This document shows positions 53,598 to 61,711 of a stretch of DNA of 64,000 bases, piece by piece. Each line of letters starts with the position of its first letter. Positions within the stretch are counted from its first letter, which is position 1. The position numbers and the translations under genes were made by a program. The stretch is from Paenibacillus qinlingensis (GTDB lineage: Bacteria; Bacillota; Bacilli; Paenibacillales; NBRC-103111): contig NZ_JABMKY010000017.1 of NCBI RefSeq assembly GCF_013204845.1, positions 62,001-126,000 on the forward strand, written 5' to 3'. The notes beneath the pieces were generated by a model. It was given only the letters and a program-made list of their open reading frames with translations, was not told the origin of the DNA and searched no databases.

Positions 53598-53626
53598 ATT
53601 ATACCAAACATATGATCTATTTTCAA
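53598..53626 (-). promoter_or_regulatory. SigA promoter of the transposase-like gene
   Basis: On the minus strand TTGAAA (53626-53621) and TATAAT (53603-53598) are 17 bases apart. The start codon is about 50 bases downstream. Confidence 0.75.
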
Positions 53627-53750
53627 GAATTTGGATGAAAAATCAGGCTCTTTTTATCTGAGTGAAGGGGATAGTGGGGATAGAGTTTGAGGAGAAGAAG
53701 TAGTGGGGGCAAAGGCACTGGGGGGCGTAGTTGATATTGGGTATTGTAAT

Positions 53751-54100
53751 TGAGGAAAAGTTAGTACGTAAGGATTAGGGAAGTGCAATCGAGAAAGGTA
53801 TTGTGTAGAAGAGGGGGAGTGCAATGGGAAAGGCAGGAAGTGTGAAATAGGGTAAGTGCATTTGAGGAAAAGTTAGTACGTAAGGAATAGGGAAGTGCAA
53901 TGAGAAAAGTAGTGTGTAAGAAGAGGGGGAGTGCAATTGGGAAAGGCAGGGAGTTTGAAATAGGGTAAGTACATTTGAGGAAAAGTTAGTGCGTAAAAAG
54001 GGCAGAGCAATAACAACGGTAATGTGTAAAAAGTACGAAAGTGCAATCGGGACAGGAGTGAAATAGGATAGTGTGGTTTGGTCATGTGGAGAGAATGATT
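53751..54100. repeat. Three tandem ~112-bp G-rich repeats
   Basis: Copies beginning TGAGGAAAAGTTAGT start at 53751, 53863 and 53976 (periods 112 and 113); the third is more diverged. Each holds GTGCAAT-containing sub-repeats. The flanking 53640-53750 is G-rich with no gene. The few open frames here are short and on the shadow strand. Confidence 0.85.
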
Positions 54101-54223
54101 GGGGAGTATGTTAGTTAGGAATGATGGATGGTGGAGGATTGGATCGTCTTTTTCAAAACATGTCCGCATAAGGTAGTACTAATGAATTATGTGGAATTTG
54201 GTTACGGAGGAAGGGGGAAACGC

Positions 54224-54988
54224 ATGCTGCAGAGGCGACGATGGAGAAGCAGGCCAACTGTAAAAACAAGCCGTAAAAAGGTACTGTGGATTGGTTTGCT
54301 CATCTTAGTCTTGTTTTGCATTCAGTTTTTTATTTTTATTGAACGAAATTTAAGGCCGCCTTTGATGAATCTGGCGAAGGTTAGGGTTAAACAGATTGCA
54401 ACCCAAGCGATAAATAGTGCAATTGCTGATCATGTGGCAGGAGGAACGAATGCTGAGCAATTAATTGATTGGAAAATGGATAAGAACAATAAAATAACAG
54501 GTTTTATGTTGAACTATAATGAGCATATGAGGATTACTTCGGAGGCTATTAAGACGGTCCAAGGAGAGTTGAATAATCTAGAAAGTATTGCAGATCATAT
54601 TCCGCTTGGGCAGGCTATGAATAGTGCTATTCTCGCCTCATTTGGTCCAGATATCCCGATTAGACTACTTCCTGTTGGAAGTGTGAAAGTGGATTTAAAT
54701 ACAAGAACTCAGAATGTTGGGATTAATATGGTGATGTTTGAAGTATATGTGCACATTGTTGCCGAAGTTTCTGTTATTATTCCATTTGATTCCGAAACTG
54801 AAATTGTAGAAACGGAAATTCCTATTTCCTATTCGCTTGTTGTGGGGGATGTTCCTACTTATTACTATGACAATAAAGGTAATCCAGTGGGAAGTTCGAA
54901 GGAGGGCAGTCCACCAAGCATAACATTACCAACTATTCCACATTCAGGGTCAACGAATGCTACACCGAAGGAAGGTGTAACTAAATAA
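54224..54988 (+). CDS. yunB: Sporulation protein YunB
   Basis: The 254-residue protein is set at ATG 54224 behind GGAAGGGGGAAA. An N-terminal membrane helix (about 21-40, VLWIGLLILVLFCIQFFIFI) precedes an outside domain. KVRVKQIATQAINSAI, IPLGQAMNSAILASFGPDIPI and VVGDVPTYYY are typical of YunB. In Bacillus it is made in the mother cell under SigE and is needed for normal spore formation. The neighbouring lytH-like, lipA and yutD genes match the yun/yut neighbourhood of Bacillus subtilis. It is convergent with the peptidase. Confidence 0.92.
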   Translation: MLQRRRWRSRPTVKTSRKKVLWIGLLILVLFCIQFFIFIERNLRPPLMNLAKVRVKQIATQAINSAIADHVAGGTNAEQLIDWKMDKNNKITGFMLNYNEHMRITSEAIKTVQGELNNLESIADHIPLGQAMNSAILASFGPDIPIRLLPVGSVKVDLNTRTQNVGINMVMFEVYVHIVAEVSVIIPFDSETEIVETEIPISYSLVVGDVPTYYYDNKGNPVGSSKEGSPPSITLPTIPHSGSTNATPKEGVTK

Positions 54989-54999
54989 AAGTCTTAAAA

Positions 55000-55032
55000 A
55001 AATAAACCCACCGTAAGATGGCGGGTTTATTT
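55000..55032. terminator. Bidirectional terminator between yunB and the peptidase
   Basis: AAATAAACCC.CC pairs with GGCGGGTTTATT; the plus-strand side runs into TTCTTTTT and the minus-strand side into T-rich sequence. Confidence 0.85.
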
Positions 55033-56073
55033 CTTTTTACTTCGATCTTCGCGCTCCCATCTTCGTAAGGATGGATAGGGATCGTAGCTCCATTCTGTTG
55101 AGCCGTTATCACGGTATAGTCCGAAATGAAGATGAGGAGGAAATTTACCGGATGTACCTGGTTTTCCGTATCCGGAGCTGCCGACCCAACCGATGGTTTG
55201 TCCGGGCTTGACGATATCGTTTATTTTGAGCGTCTTTTGAAAACCAGAAAGGTGGGCGTAGTAGTGATAAATGTTGTTTAGATCACGAATGCCAACTCGC
55301 CAGCCACCGTAGGGGTTCCACCCTTTTATTTCAACGATGCCATAGCAAGTGCTTCTAACAGGAACACCGTAGCCAGCGAATAGGTCAGTTCCTTCATGTG
55401 TACGGTGTCCACCCCAGCCGCGACTATCTCCCCATGTGCTTCGGTAAGAGTAGTTGGATGTAACAGGGAGTGGGAATGCATGAGCATTTGCCTCTAATGT
55501 GCCCAAAGACTCATAGATTGCAGCGAATTGACGGATACGTTCTACGCTACGTGCGTTGTGGTAATAATTCCAAAGGTTCATTTGTAAGTTATCAACTTTA
55601 GTTCCATTATTGCCTAAGATCGCTGCCATAGCCGCTAGTACATCTAAATCGTTGGCTCGGTCAGCGATGCCATCCCCCGATCCATCCCGCCCTAAGCCAT
55701 GGAAAAAGGAAACACTTTTCAAATTGGAGTCTTGTGGATCTGGATTAAGCATACCCGCCCAAACCAGTTCTGAAAAATAAATATTCGTGATGCTTTGTTG
55801 AACTGTTCTTTTTTTGGCGGTGTTCATGGTTTTCTCATATTGATCTACAGCAGCTAGGTACGTCCAAGGGATACCCGTGAGTAAGCCTATTTTTTCAAAA
55901 AGCTCTTTTCGCTCCGCTTGTGAAGGTTTGGTCGGTTGGGAGTTTGGTATAGGAGCCTTCTGGTCATATGTCATAGCTGATGATACATCAATAGTTGAAA
56001 AAGGTGGTAATGAGATTGTTGATAGGAGGAGGCTAAGGACGAGAACCTTTGACCAAAATGCTCTGCTTTGCAT
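55027..56073 (-). CDS. lytH: M23-family peptidase, LytH-like
   Basis: The 348-residue protein uses ATG 56073, 9 bases after AGGAAGG; ATG 56082 lies too close to that site. A signal or membrane segment spans about 5-28. The C-terminal LytM domain has HEGTDLFAGYG and PPHLHFGLY, the Zn-binding His/Asp and catalytic His. The middle region (about 60-200) is the LytH-type extension. In Bacillus LytH (YunA) trims peptide side chains of cortex peptidoglycan in sporulation; its place beside yunB supports the same role. Confidence 0.85.
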   Translation of the reverse strand: MQSRAFWSKVLVLSLLLSTISLPPFSTIDVSSAMTYDQKAPIPNSQPTKPSQAERKELFEKIGLLTGIPWTYLAAVDQYEKTMNTAKKRTVQQSITNIYFSELVWAGMLNPDPQDSNLKSVSFFHGLGRDGSGDGIADRANDLDVLAAMAAILGNNGTKVDNLQMNLWNYYHNARSVERIRQFAAIYESLGTLEANAHAFPLPVTSNYSYRSTWGDSRGWGGHRTHEGTDLFAGYGVPVRSTCYGIVEIKGWNPYGGWRVGIRDLNNIYHYYAHLSGFQKTLKINDIVKPGQTIGWVGSSGYGKPGTSGKFPPHLHFGLYRDNGSTEWSYDPYPSLRRWEREDRSKKK

Positions 56074-56189
56074 CTCTATCATCCTTCCTGAAATGTTAGT
56101 TCTTAGGATGTACGGATGTCTTGTTGTTTATCCTTCGATCTTTCGTTGTTGCGTGATATTTGCTATGATGCCAATAAGAGGTGGAAACA

Positions 56190-56684
56190 GTGACTTTTAA
56201 CCATAGAGATGAGCATGTAGACGATCATATGCTATTAGTTCAAGCCAATTTGGATGATATGAATCCAGAGTGGATGACTTATGTGATGGATAAGCTTTTT
56301 GATGTGGGTGCAAATGATGTATACATGGTGCCCATCATTATGAAACGAGGACGTCCTGGCATCATGCTGAATGTATTAGTGGACGAGGCACGATTGTCTC
56401 AGATTGAGGAAGTTATATTTAGTGAAACGACCACACTTGGCATTCGATATTTGCATGCATCTTGTCATCGATTGGCCAGAGAATTTGAGCATGTAGAAAC
56501 AGCTTGGGGACCCTTAACGGTAAAAGTTGGGTATCACGCTGGTAAGTTAGTACAATATGCACCTGAATTTAAGGAATGTGAACAAGTAGCAAGAATGCAT
56601 GAAGTACCTCTGAAAATGGTTTATGAGGAAGTTAGGTTACTATTTATGCAACAACAGAAACAAAAAAACGCTCTTCCATTGTGA
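56190..56684 (+). CDS. larC2: LarC C-terminal part (LarC2), nickel-pincer cofactor nickel insertion, separate gene in inverted orientation
   Basis: The 164-residue product starts at GTG 56190, six bases after AGAGGTGG; GTG 56181 is an alternative without a site. VQANLDDMNPEWMTYVMDKLF and GANDVYMVPIIMKRGRPGIMLNVLV are the typical start of the LarC C-terminal domain, and SETTTLGIR with GPLTVKVGYHAG continues it. LarC inserts Ni into the LarA cofactor and uses CTP. In lactobacilli larC1 and larC2 overlap on one strand and are joined by frameshifting. Here larC2 lies on the opposite strand, tail to tail with larC1. Its stop codon falls in the loop of a hairpin. Confidence 0.88.
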   Translation: MTFNHRDEHVDDHMLLVQANLDDMNPEWMTYVMDKLFDVGANDVYMVPIIMKRGRPGIMLNVLVDEARLSQIEEVIFSETTTLGIRYLHASCHRLAREFEHVETAWGPLTVKVGYHAGKLVQYAPEFKECEQVARMHEVPLKMVYEEVRLLFMQQQKQKNALPL

Positions 56685-56697
56685 TGGAAGGGCGTTT
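56662..56697 (-). terminator. larC1 terminator inside the 3' end of larC2
   Basis: AAACGCTCTTCCA pairs with TGGAAGGGCGTTT (one wobble). On the minus strand the stem is followed by a run of seven T (the complement of 56662-56668), so it should end larC1 transcripts. The larC2 stop TGA (56682-56684) lies in the loop. Confidence 0.85.
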
Positions 56698-56710
56698 GTC
56701 ATGTTTAATG

Positions 56711-57715
56711 CTATTGTGGGGTGCCAGGTGCGGCATCGCCATGATGCGTATGAGTATGAGAGTGATCATGATGATGATGATCGTGATCGTGTTTATGATC
56801 GACTTTATGGTCATGACTGTGTGAATGGTCATCGTGCGTATGCGTATGATCATGATGGTGGTGATGGTCATCGTGCGTATGTGCATGATCATGATGGTGG
56901 TGATGGTCATCGTGCGTATGTGTATGTTCATGACTATGATCATGCGCTAGATGCTCATGGCTAACCTGCCATTTACCAATAAACGGGTCAATTTTGCCAA
57001 CGACAACACGCAGAACATTTGGCTGTTTAGGCAAGTCTCTTGTGCCTGCACCATAACCGATTTGGTCAACGACCATCGGTGGGAAGCTTTTGGAGAACTC
57101 ATCTACAATGCCAGAAATAATTCCGGCACCAGTTGGCGTTGTCATTTCTAAACTATAAGGCGTTGACGCGATAGGTAAGCCTCTCATCATCTCCAGTGTG
57201 GCAGGAGCGGGTACCGGATAAATACCATGATCGATATGTATGGTTCCTGATCCAAGTGGTACTGGAGAGGAGAAAATACGCTCGATTTGTAAAGAGTCGA
57301 TGGCTAATGCAACACCTACGATGTCGACGATGGAATCAATGGCACCGACTTCATGAAAATGTACTTTTTCAATAGGAGTAGCGTGAATCTTAGCTTCAGC
57401 AATCGCAATTTTTTCGAAAATAGCTAAGCTTAGTGCTGTAACCCGCTCATTGAATTCTGCTTTTTGAATGGCATTGACGATTTCTGAATAATGTCTGTGT
57501 TTCTTTGGAGGATGTTCCGGATCGAGTATGACATCCAGTTTAAGGGCAGAAATGCCGCGTTTCACAACACGCTTCCATTCCAAGGTGTAGGGCTCTAGTT
57601 TGATTTTGGAAAGCTCATCCTCAATGTAAGCACGATCTGCTCCCGCATCAACCAAAGCGCCAAGGGTCATATCGCCGCTAATTCCGGAGAAGCAGTCCAA
57701 ATATAAAATGCGCAT
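56711..57715 (-). CDS. larC1: LarC N-terminal part (LarC1) with long His-rich tail
   Basis: The 334-residue protein begins MRILYLDCFSGISGDMTLGAL, the standard LarC start, with EVGAIDSIVDIVGVALAI and TTPTGAGIISGIV further on. Residues about 252-329 are His/Asp-rich (repeats of HDHAHTHDDHHHH type), probably storing or delivering Ni2+. In a normal LarC this tail links to the C-terminal domain, which here is encoded on the other strand. It follows larB by nine bases in the larE-larB-larC1 operon. Confidence 0.93.
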   Translation of the reverse strand: MRILYLDCFSGISGDMTLGALVDAGADRAYIEDELSKIKLEPYTLEWKRVVKRGISALKLDVILDPEHPPKKHRHYSEIVNAIQKAEFNERVTALSLAIFEKIAIAEAKIHATPIEKVHFHEVGAIDSIVDIVGVALAIDSLQIERIFSSPVPLGSGTIHIDHGIYPVPAPATLEMMRGLPIASTPYSLEMTTPTGAGIISGIVDEFSKSFPPMVVDQIGYGAGTRDLPKQPNVLRVVVGKIDPFIGKWQVSHEHLAHDHSHEHTHTHDDHHHHHDHAHTHDDHHHHHDHTHTHDDHSHSHDHKVDHKHDHDHHHHDHSHTHTHHGDAAPGTPQ

Positions 57716-57724
57716 GGTTGTAAT

Positions 57725-58498
57725 TCACGCTCGTTTCGACATATTTTTGTTAATGAGTCCCGCATAATAACCACCACCAAAACCATTGTCGATGTTAACG
57801 ACAGAGATCCCCGGCGAGCAGCTATTGAGCATGGATAGCAGCGGTGCGATCCCGGCAAGGTTCGCGCCGTACCCAATACTCGTCGGTACAGCGACGATGG
57901 GTTTAGACACAAGCCCGCCCATGACGCTGGCGAGTGCGCCTTCCATGCCGGCAACAACTACAATCGCGTTCGCACCGCGAATGAGCTCGAGCCGGCGGAA
58001 GAGCCGATGAATGCCAGCGACACCCACGTCGTACACGCGTTCAACGTGGCTGCCTAGGCATTCGGCTGTAAGGGCCGCCTCCTCCGCCACAGGGAGGTCG
58101 GAGGTGCCTGCACACACGACGGCGATATAGCCGTCGTGGACTTTGAGCAGCGGGCGCTTAAACCAAGTGAGCGCCCTTGCGGTTTCGTGGTAGGTGACAC
58201 CTTCCACGTTGGCTACAACATAGGCGGCTTTGGCCGCGTCGACGCGTGTGGCGAGCACGCGGTCGGTATGCTCCATCAGCCGCCGGAAAATGGCCTCGAT
58301 CTGCTCGGGCGTCTTGCCTTCCCCGAAAATGACCTCGGGGAAGCCTGTACGCTTCTCGCGATCGATGTCGAGCTGCGCAAATCCAAGATCAAGGTTGGCG
58401 GGACCTGACCCGCCTTCTTTGATGATTTGCTTTTTGGCTTCGTCGATGTCCAGATCGCCGGCCTGGACGAGTTTTAGGATCTTCTCTAAGTCCATCAT
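57725..58498 (-). CDS. larB: LarB, pyridinium-3,5-biscarboxylate mononucleotide synthase
   Basis: The 257-residue protein overlaps the larE stop by four bases (ATGA). The N-terminal ~100 residues are LarB-specific, and the rest is PurE-like (AVVCAGTSDLPVAEEAALTAE, VVVAGMEGALASVMGGLV, NIDNGFGGGYYAGLI). LarB carboxylates nicotinic acid adenine dinucleotide, the first step of the nickel-pincer cofactor. Its GC content is clearly higher than that of larC1 and larE. Confidence 0.94.
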   Translation of the reverse strand: MMDLEKILKLVQAGDLDIDEAKKQIIKEGGSGPANLDLGFAQLDIDREKRTGFPEVIFGEGKTPEQIEAIFRRLMEHTDRVLATRVDAAKAAYVVANVEGVTYHETARALTWFKRPLLKVHDGYIAVVCAGTSDLPVAEEAALTAECLGSHVERVYDVGVAGIHRLFRRLELIRGANAIVVVAGMEGALASVMGGLVSKPIVAVPTSIGYGANLAGIAPLLSMLNSCSPGISVVNIDNGFGGGYYAGLINKNMSKRA

Positions 58499-59343
58499 AA
58501 GGAAGCTTCTTTCACCTTATCTTTCGTTTCTTGGGATAGCACTTCATTCATACTGCCCGTGCGGTAGCCTTGCAAATCTAACGTGACATACGTAAAGCCA
58601 AGCTTGCTGAATTTCTCATAAATCGCATCGCGATGTTCAACGACTTTGTGAATTTCGTCTGGCATGACTTCGATTCGTGCAATCTTCTCATGATGACGCA
58701 CGCGTACTTGATAGAGCCCAAGCTGGGAAAGGAAATATTCGCCTTCATCCAATTGGTCAATCTTCCACTTCTCGATTTGCGTACCATACGGTATACGAGA
58801 GGATAAGCAGGCAAAAGAAGGTTTGTTCCATGTGCTCAGACCAAGCTCTTTGGAAAGCGCTCTGATCTCGTCTTTGGTTAAGCCGGCTTCTTGCAGCGTA
58901 CTGCGGACGCCTTGCTCATTCTTCGCTTGCAGTCCTGGTCTATAGTCGCCTAGATCGTCGACATTGGAACCATCCAAGAGAAACGGATAGCCCAGTTCCT
59001 TCGCGATGTCTTGTAAATGGGAATAAAGCCCCGTCTTGCAGTGGTAACAACGGTCAGGATTATTGGCAACGAAATTCGCGTTCTCCAATTCCTTTACCTC
59101 TGTTTTATGCAAGCGAACGCCAAATTGCTCTGCAAGTTGTGCAGCGGCATCAAACTCCCTCGTGGGAAACGTTTCAGATGCTGCGGTTACGGCAAGGACT
59201 TGGTCACCCAGCTCTTGCTGTGCACGTTTGAGGACGAATGTACTGTCTACCCCTCCGGAGAAGGCGACGATGACACGGCCCATGTTTCTCAAAATTTCGC
59301 CAAGCTTGCGATCTTTCTCGCGCGTCACTTCAGTTATGCTCAT
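58495..59343 (-). CDS. larE: LarE, ATP-dependent sacrificial sulfur transferase
   Basis: The 282-residue protein uses ATG 59343 behind GGGAGGAAAG. The PP-loop is AFSGGVDSTF (residues about 27-36). Cys179 in PSFACLSSRIPYG matches the sacrificial Cys of LarE that gives up its sulfur; Cys99 and Cys102 form a CxxC (RCYHCK) that might instead hold a cluster in cysteine-rich LarE types. It starts the larE-larB-larC1 operon. LarA, the cofactor user, is not in this window. Confidence 0.94.
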   Translation of the reverse strand: MSITEVTREKDRKLGEILRNMGRVIVAFSGGVDSTFVLKRAQQELGDQVLAVTAASETFPTREFDAAAQLAEQFGVRLHKTEVKELENANFVANNPDRCYHCKTGLYSHLQDIAKELGYPFLLDGSNVDDLGDYRPGLQAKNEQGVRSTLQEAGLTKDEIRALSKELGLSTWNKPSFACLSSRIPYGTQIEKWKIDQLDEGEYFLSQLGLYQVRVRHHEKIARIEVMPDEIHKVVEHRDAIYEKFSKLGFTYVTLDLQGYRTGSMNEVLSQETKDKVKEASL

Positions 59344-59433
59344 GTTTCTTTCCTCCCATACAGCCTTTATGTAGTAAGCTGAGCTGTTTTGGTCCATCTA
59401 AACAAGTGTATCACAAGTGACCCCCAAAGTGGA

Positions 59434-59461
59434 TTGTTTTGTCAGTCATTCATGTTATAAT
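59434..59461 (+). promoter_or_regulatory. Candidate SigA promoter for lipA
   Basis: TTGTTT and TATAAT are 16 bases apart, about 40 bases before the lipA GTG. Confidence 0.5.
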
Positions 59462-59500
59462 AACATCATTGAGAAACCAAATAAAAAGGCGGGAATTACA

Positions 59501-60376
59501 GTGCCTAGAAAAGTATTAGAGAGAAAACCAGACTGGTTAAAGATCAACCTTAAGACCGATGAGAATTTCAAAGAAATTAAATCCATGATGCGTTCCAAGA
59601 CGTTGCATACAGTATGTGAAGAAGCCAAGTGTCCGAACATTCATGAATGCTGGGCGAATCGGACAGCGACTTTTATGATATTAGGCGATATTTGTACGCG
59701 GGCTTGTCGCTTTTGTGCAGTTAAAACAGGTCTCCCAACAGAGCTTGACTTGGAAGAGCCGGAACGTGTTGCAGATGCAGCGCTACAAATGGGGCTTCGT
59801 CATTGTGTTGTTACTTCGGTGGCACGCGATGATTTAACGGATGGCGGTGCTATGATTTTCGCAGAGACGATCAAAGCGATCCGTCGTAAACTGCCGATGT
59901 GCACAGTTGAGGTGTTGATTCCTGACTTCTTAGGTCGAGAAGAATCACTGGCTACCGTGCTTGAAGCAAAGCCAGATATTCTGAATCATAATATGGAAAC
60001 GGTTGAGCGGATGTCAGATCGCGTTCGTTCCAAAGCGAAATACCGCCGTTCACTTGAGTTGCTGCAGCGTTCTAAACGGATAGCCCCGAACATTCCAACG
60101 AAATCCAGTGTCATGATTGGTGTAGGGGAAGAGTGGGACGAGCTGCTGCAAACGATGGAAGATCTGCGTGAAGTGGATTGTGATATTATGACGATCGGTC
60201 AATATTTACAGCCGTCCACGACGCATTTATCAGTTTCAAAGTATTACACACCTGAACAGTTTGCAATGCTGAAGGAAGAGGGCATGAAACGTGGCTTTAA
60301 ACACGTAGAGTCGGGCCCGCTGGTTCGCAGTTCCTATCATGCGCATGAACAGGTGAAAGCAGCATCAAGCGTTTAG
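59501..60376 (+). CDS. lipA: Lipoyl synthase LipA
   Basis: The 291-residue protein starts at GTG 59501 behind AGGCGGGA. The auxiliary cluster Cys are C39, C44 and C50 (VCEEAKCPNIHEC); the radical-SAM cluster Cys are C65, C69 and C72 (CTRACRFC). It inserts two sulfur atoms into octanoyl groups on lipoyl domains. The Bacillus neighbour yutD follows. Confidence 0.97.
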   Translation: MPRKVLERKPDWLKINLKTDENFKEIKSMMRSKTLHTVCEEAKCPNIHECWANRTATFMILGDICTRACRFCAVKTGLPTELDLEEPERVADAALQMGLRHCVVTSVARDDLTDGGAMIFAETIKAIRRKLPMCTVEVLIPDFLGREESLATVLEAKPDILNHNMETVERMSDRVRSKAKYRRSLELLQRSKRIAPNIPTKSSVMIGVGEEWDELLQTMEDLREVDCDIMTIGQYLQPSTTHLSVSKYYTPEQFAMLKEEGMKRGFKHVESGPLVRSSYHAHEQVKAASSV

Positions 60377-60424
60377 AATTCGAATTCAATGAACGGATCA
60401 TAGAAAGGAGAGCTTCCTACCACC

Positions 60425-60745
60425 ATGATTCATATTGCCAATAAAACATACGAGCTTGTTACCGATCACAAAAATGGTTGGAATTTCGAAGTGTTCAAGG
60501 AACGCTTCAGCGAAGTGTTGGAGCGGTACGATTATATTGTGGGCGATTGGGGATATAGTCAATTACGACTGAGAGGTTTTTTTAAAGAAATCCACCCAAA
60601 GGCGACCAAAGAATCCTCTATCGCAGCTCTTCAAGATTACTTGAATGAGTACTGCAACTTCGGTTGTGCTTACTTTATTATCGAGAAAGTAAACGCGCCT
60701 AAACAGCAAACACCAGCAGAAGTAATCAGTTCAACTACAGTTTAA
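60425..60745 (+). CDS. yutD: YutD-family protein
   Basis: The 106-residue protein (YELVTDHKNGWNFEVFKERFSEVLERYDYIVGDWGYSQLRLRGF) matches the DUF1027/YutD family, found next to lipA in Bacillus. Its function is unknown. It has no membrane segment and starts behind GAAAGGAGAGC. Confidence 0.93.
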   Translation: MIHIANKTYELVTDHKNGWNFEVFKERFSEVLERYDYIVGDWGYSQLRLRGFFKEIHPKATKESSIAALQDYLNEYCNFGCAYFIIEKVNAPKQQTPAEVISSTTV

Positions 60746-60763
60746 GCAGCCATAGTAAATAGA

Positions 60764-60809
60764 AAAACGCCATCTGAACTCCATGAAAAAGGAGCGCAGT
60801 TGGCGTTTT
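60764..60809. terminator. Bidirectional terminator between yutD and NAD kinase
   Basis: AAAACGCCA pairs with TGGCGTTTT; an inner CTCC/GGAG stem is also possible. Confidence 0.85.
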
Positions 60810-60822
60810 GTTGTTCAGTATC

Positions 60823-61635
60823 CTATTTGACTTCAAGGCCAACGAAGGCCTCGCGAACACGATTCCAGAAAGGGAACGGACGGAAGCGAGCAAATTTCAC
60901 TTTGACATGGGAAGCAACGCGGCAACGGATGGAGACGACATCGGCACGCTGCATATATTTATGGTCGAGCGACAGCAGCATATTCTGCTGGGCCTTGGGG
61001 TAAATGTCACAGTGGTGATGCTTCGGTAAAATCATCGATGAACCCAGTGTACGATACACGCGATTGTTAATCGATGCGATCTCGGCAATTTGAATAGCTT
61101 CAAGCGAGGGATGGACCATGGCGCCACCCAAGCTCTTGTTGTAAGCCGTACTGCCTGCAGGAGAAGATATGCAGATACCGTCACCACGGAACATTTCGAA
61201 CATTTCATCGTTCACGTGAAGTCTTGCAACTAGTGAAACTTCGATCCCGCGAATCGTAAACTCGTTAAGAGCAAGATGTGTTTCAACCCCATTGTCCGTC
61301 GTTATTTCGATTTCGACAACGGGGTAGCGCACGACTTGCAACTCCTCTGGTGTTGCAACACTAAACATTAATGAAGCTAGATGATCTAATTCGTTCGGCT
61401 TCCAATCAGCGAAGAAACCAAGATGCCCCGTGTGGATACCAACGAATGCGATATGATCTAACTTGTCCACATATTTATGAAAAGCTTGGAGCATCGTGCC
61501 GTCTCCGCCAATGGACAGGACGATATCAGGATGATCTTCATCCCTTGGCATGCCTTGCTTAGCGGCGAGAGCGTGGAAGCGTTCGGTCAGCCCCTTGGAG
61601 ATGTCATCGCCTCGTTCAATGACGTTATATTTCAA
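60823..61635 (-). CDS. nadK: NAD kinase
   Basis: The 270-residue protein uses TTG 61635, about 7 bases after TTAGGAGGA; the longer open frame to 61782 overlaps the PilZ gene. IVLSIGGDGTMLQAF is the NAD-kinase motif; GIHTGHLGFFAD and SSPAGSTAYNKSLGGAMVHP complete the active site. It makes NADP+ from NAD+ and ATP. It follows the PilZ gene on the same strand. A 6-bp hairpin (TTTTGC/GCAAAA, 61654-61669) lies in its leader. Confidence 0.95.
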   Translation of the reverse strand: MKYNVIERGDDISKGLTERFHALAAKQGMPRDEDHPDIVLSIGGDGTMLQAFHKYVDKLDHIAFVGIHTGHLGFFADWKPNELDHLASLMFSVATPEELQVVRYPVVEIEITTDNGVETHLALNEFTIRGIEVSLVARLHVNDEMFEMFRGDGICISSPAGSTAYNKSLGGAMVHPSLEAIQIAEIASINNRVYRTLGSSMILPKHHHCDIYPKAQQNMLLSLDHKYMQRADVVSIRCRVASHVKVKFARFRPFPFWNRVREAFVGLEVK

Positions 61636-61711
61636 TCTTGTTCCTCCTAAGAGTTTTGCTTTAGCAAAATGTGCTACGTAATCATGGACTAAATTTTCGT
61701 GAAATTGTTTC

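Noticed and set aside
56623..56964. Plus-strand ORF rich in His, Asp and Tyr over the larC1 tail
   Set aside because: It is the antisense shadow of the His-rich codons of LarC1, with no start signals.
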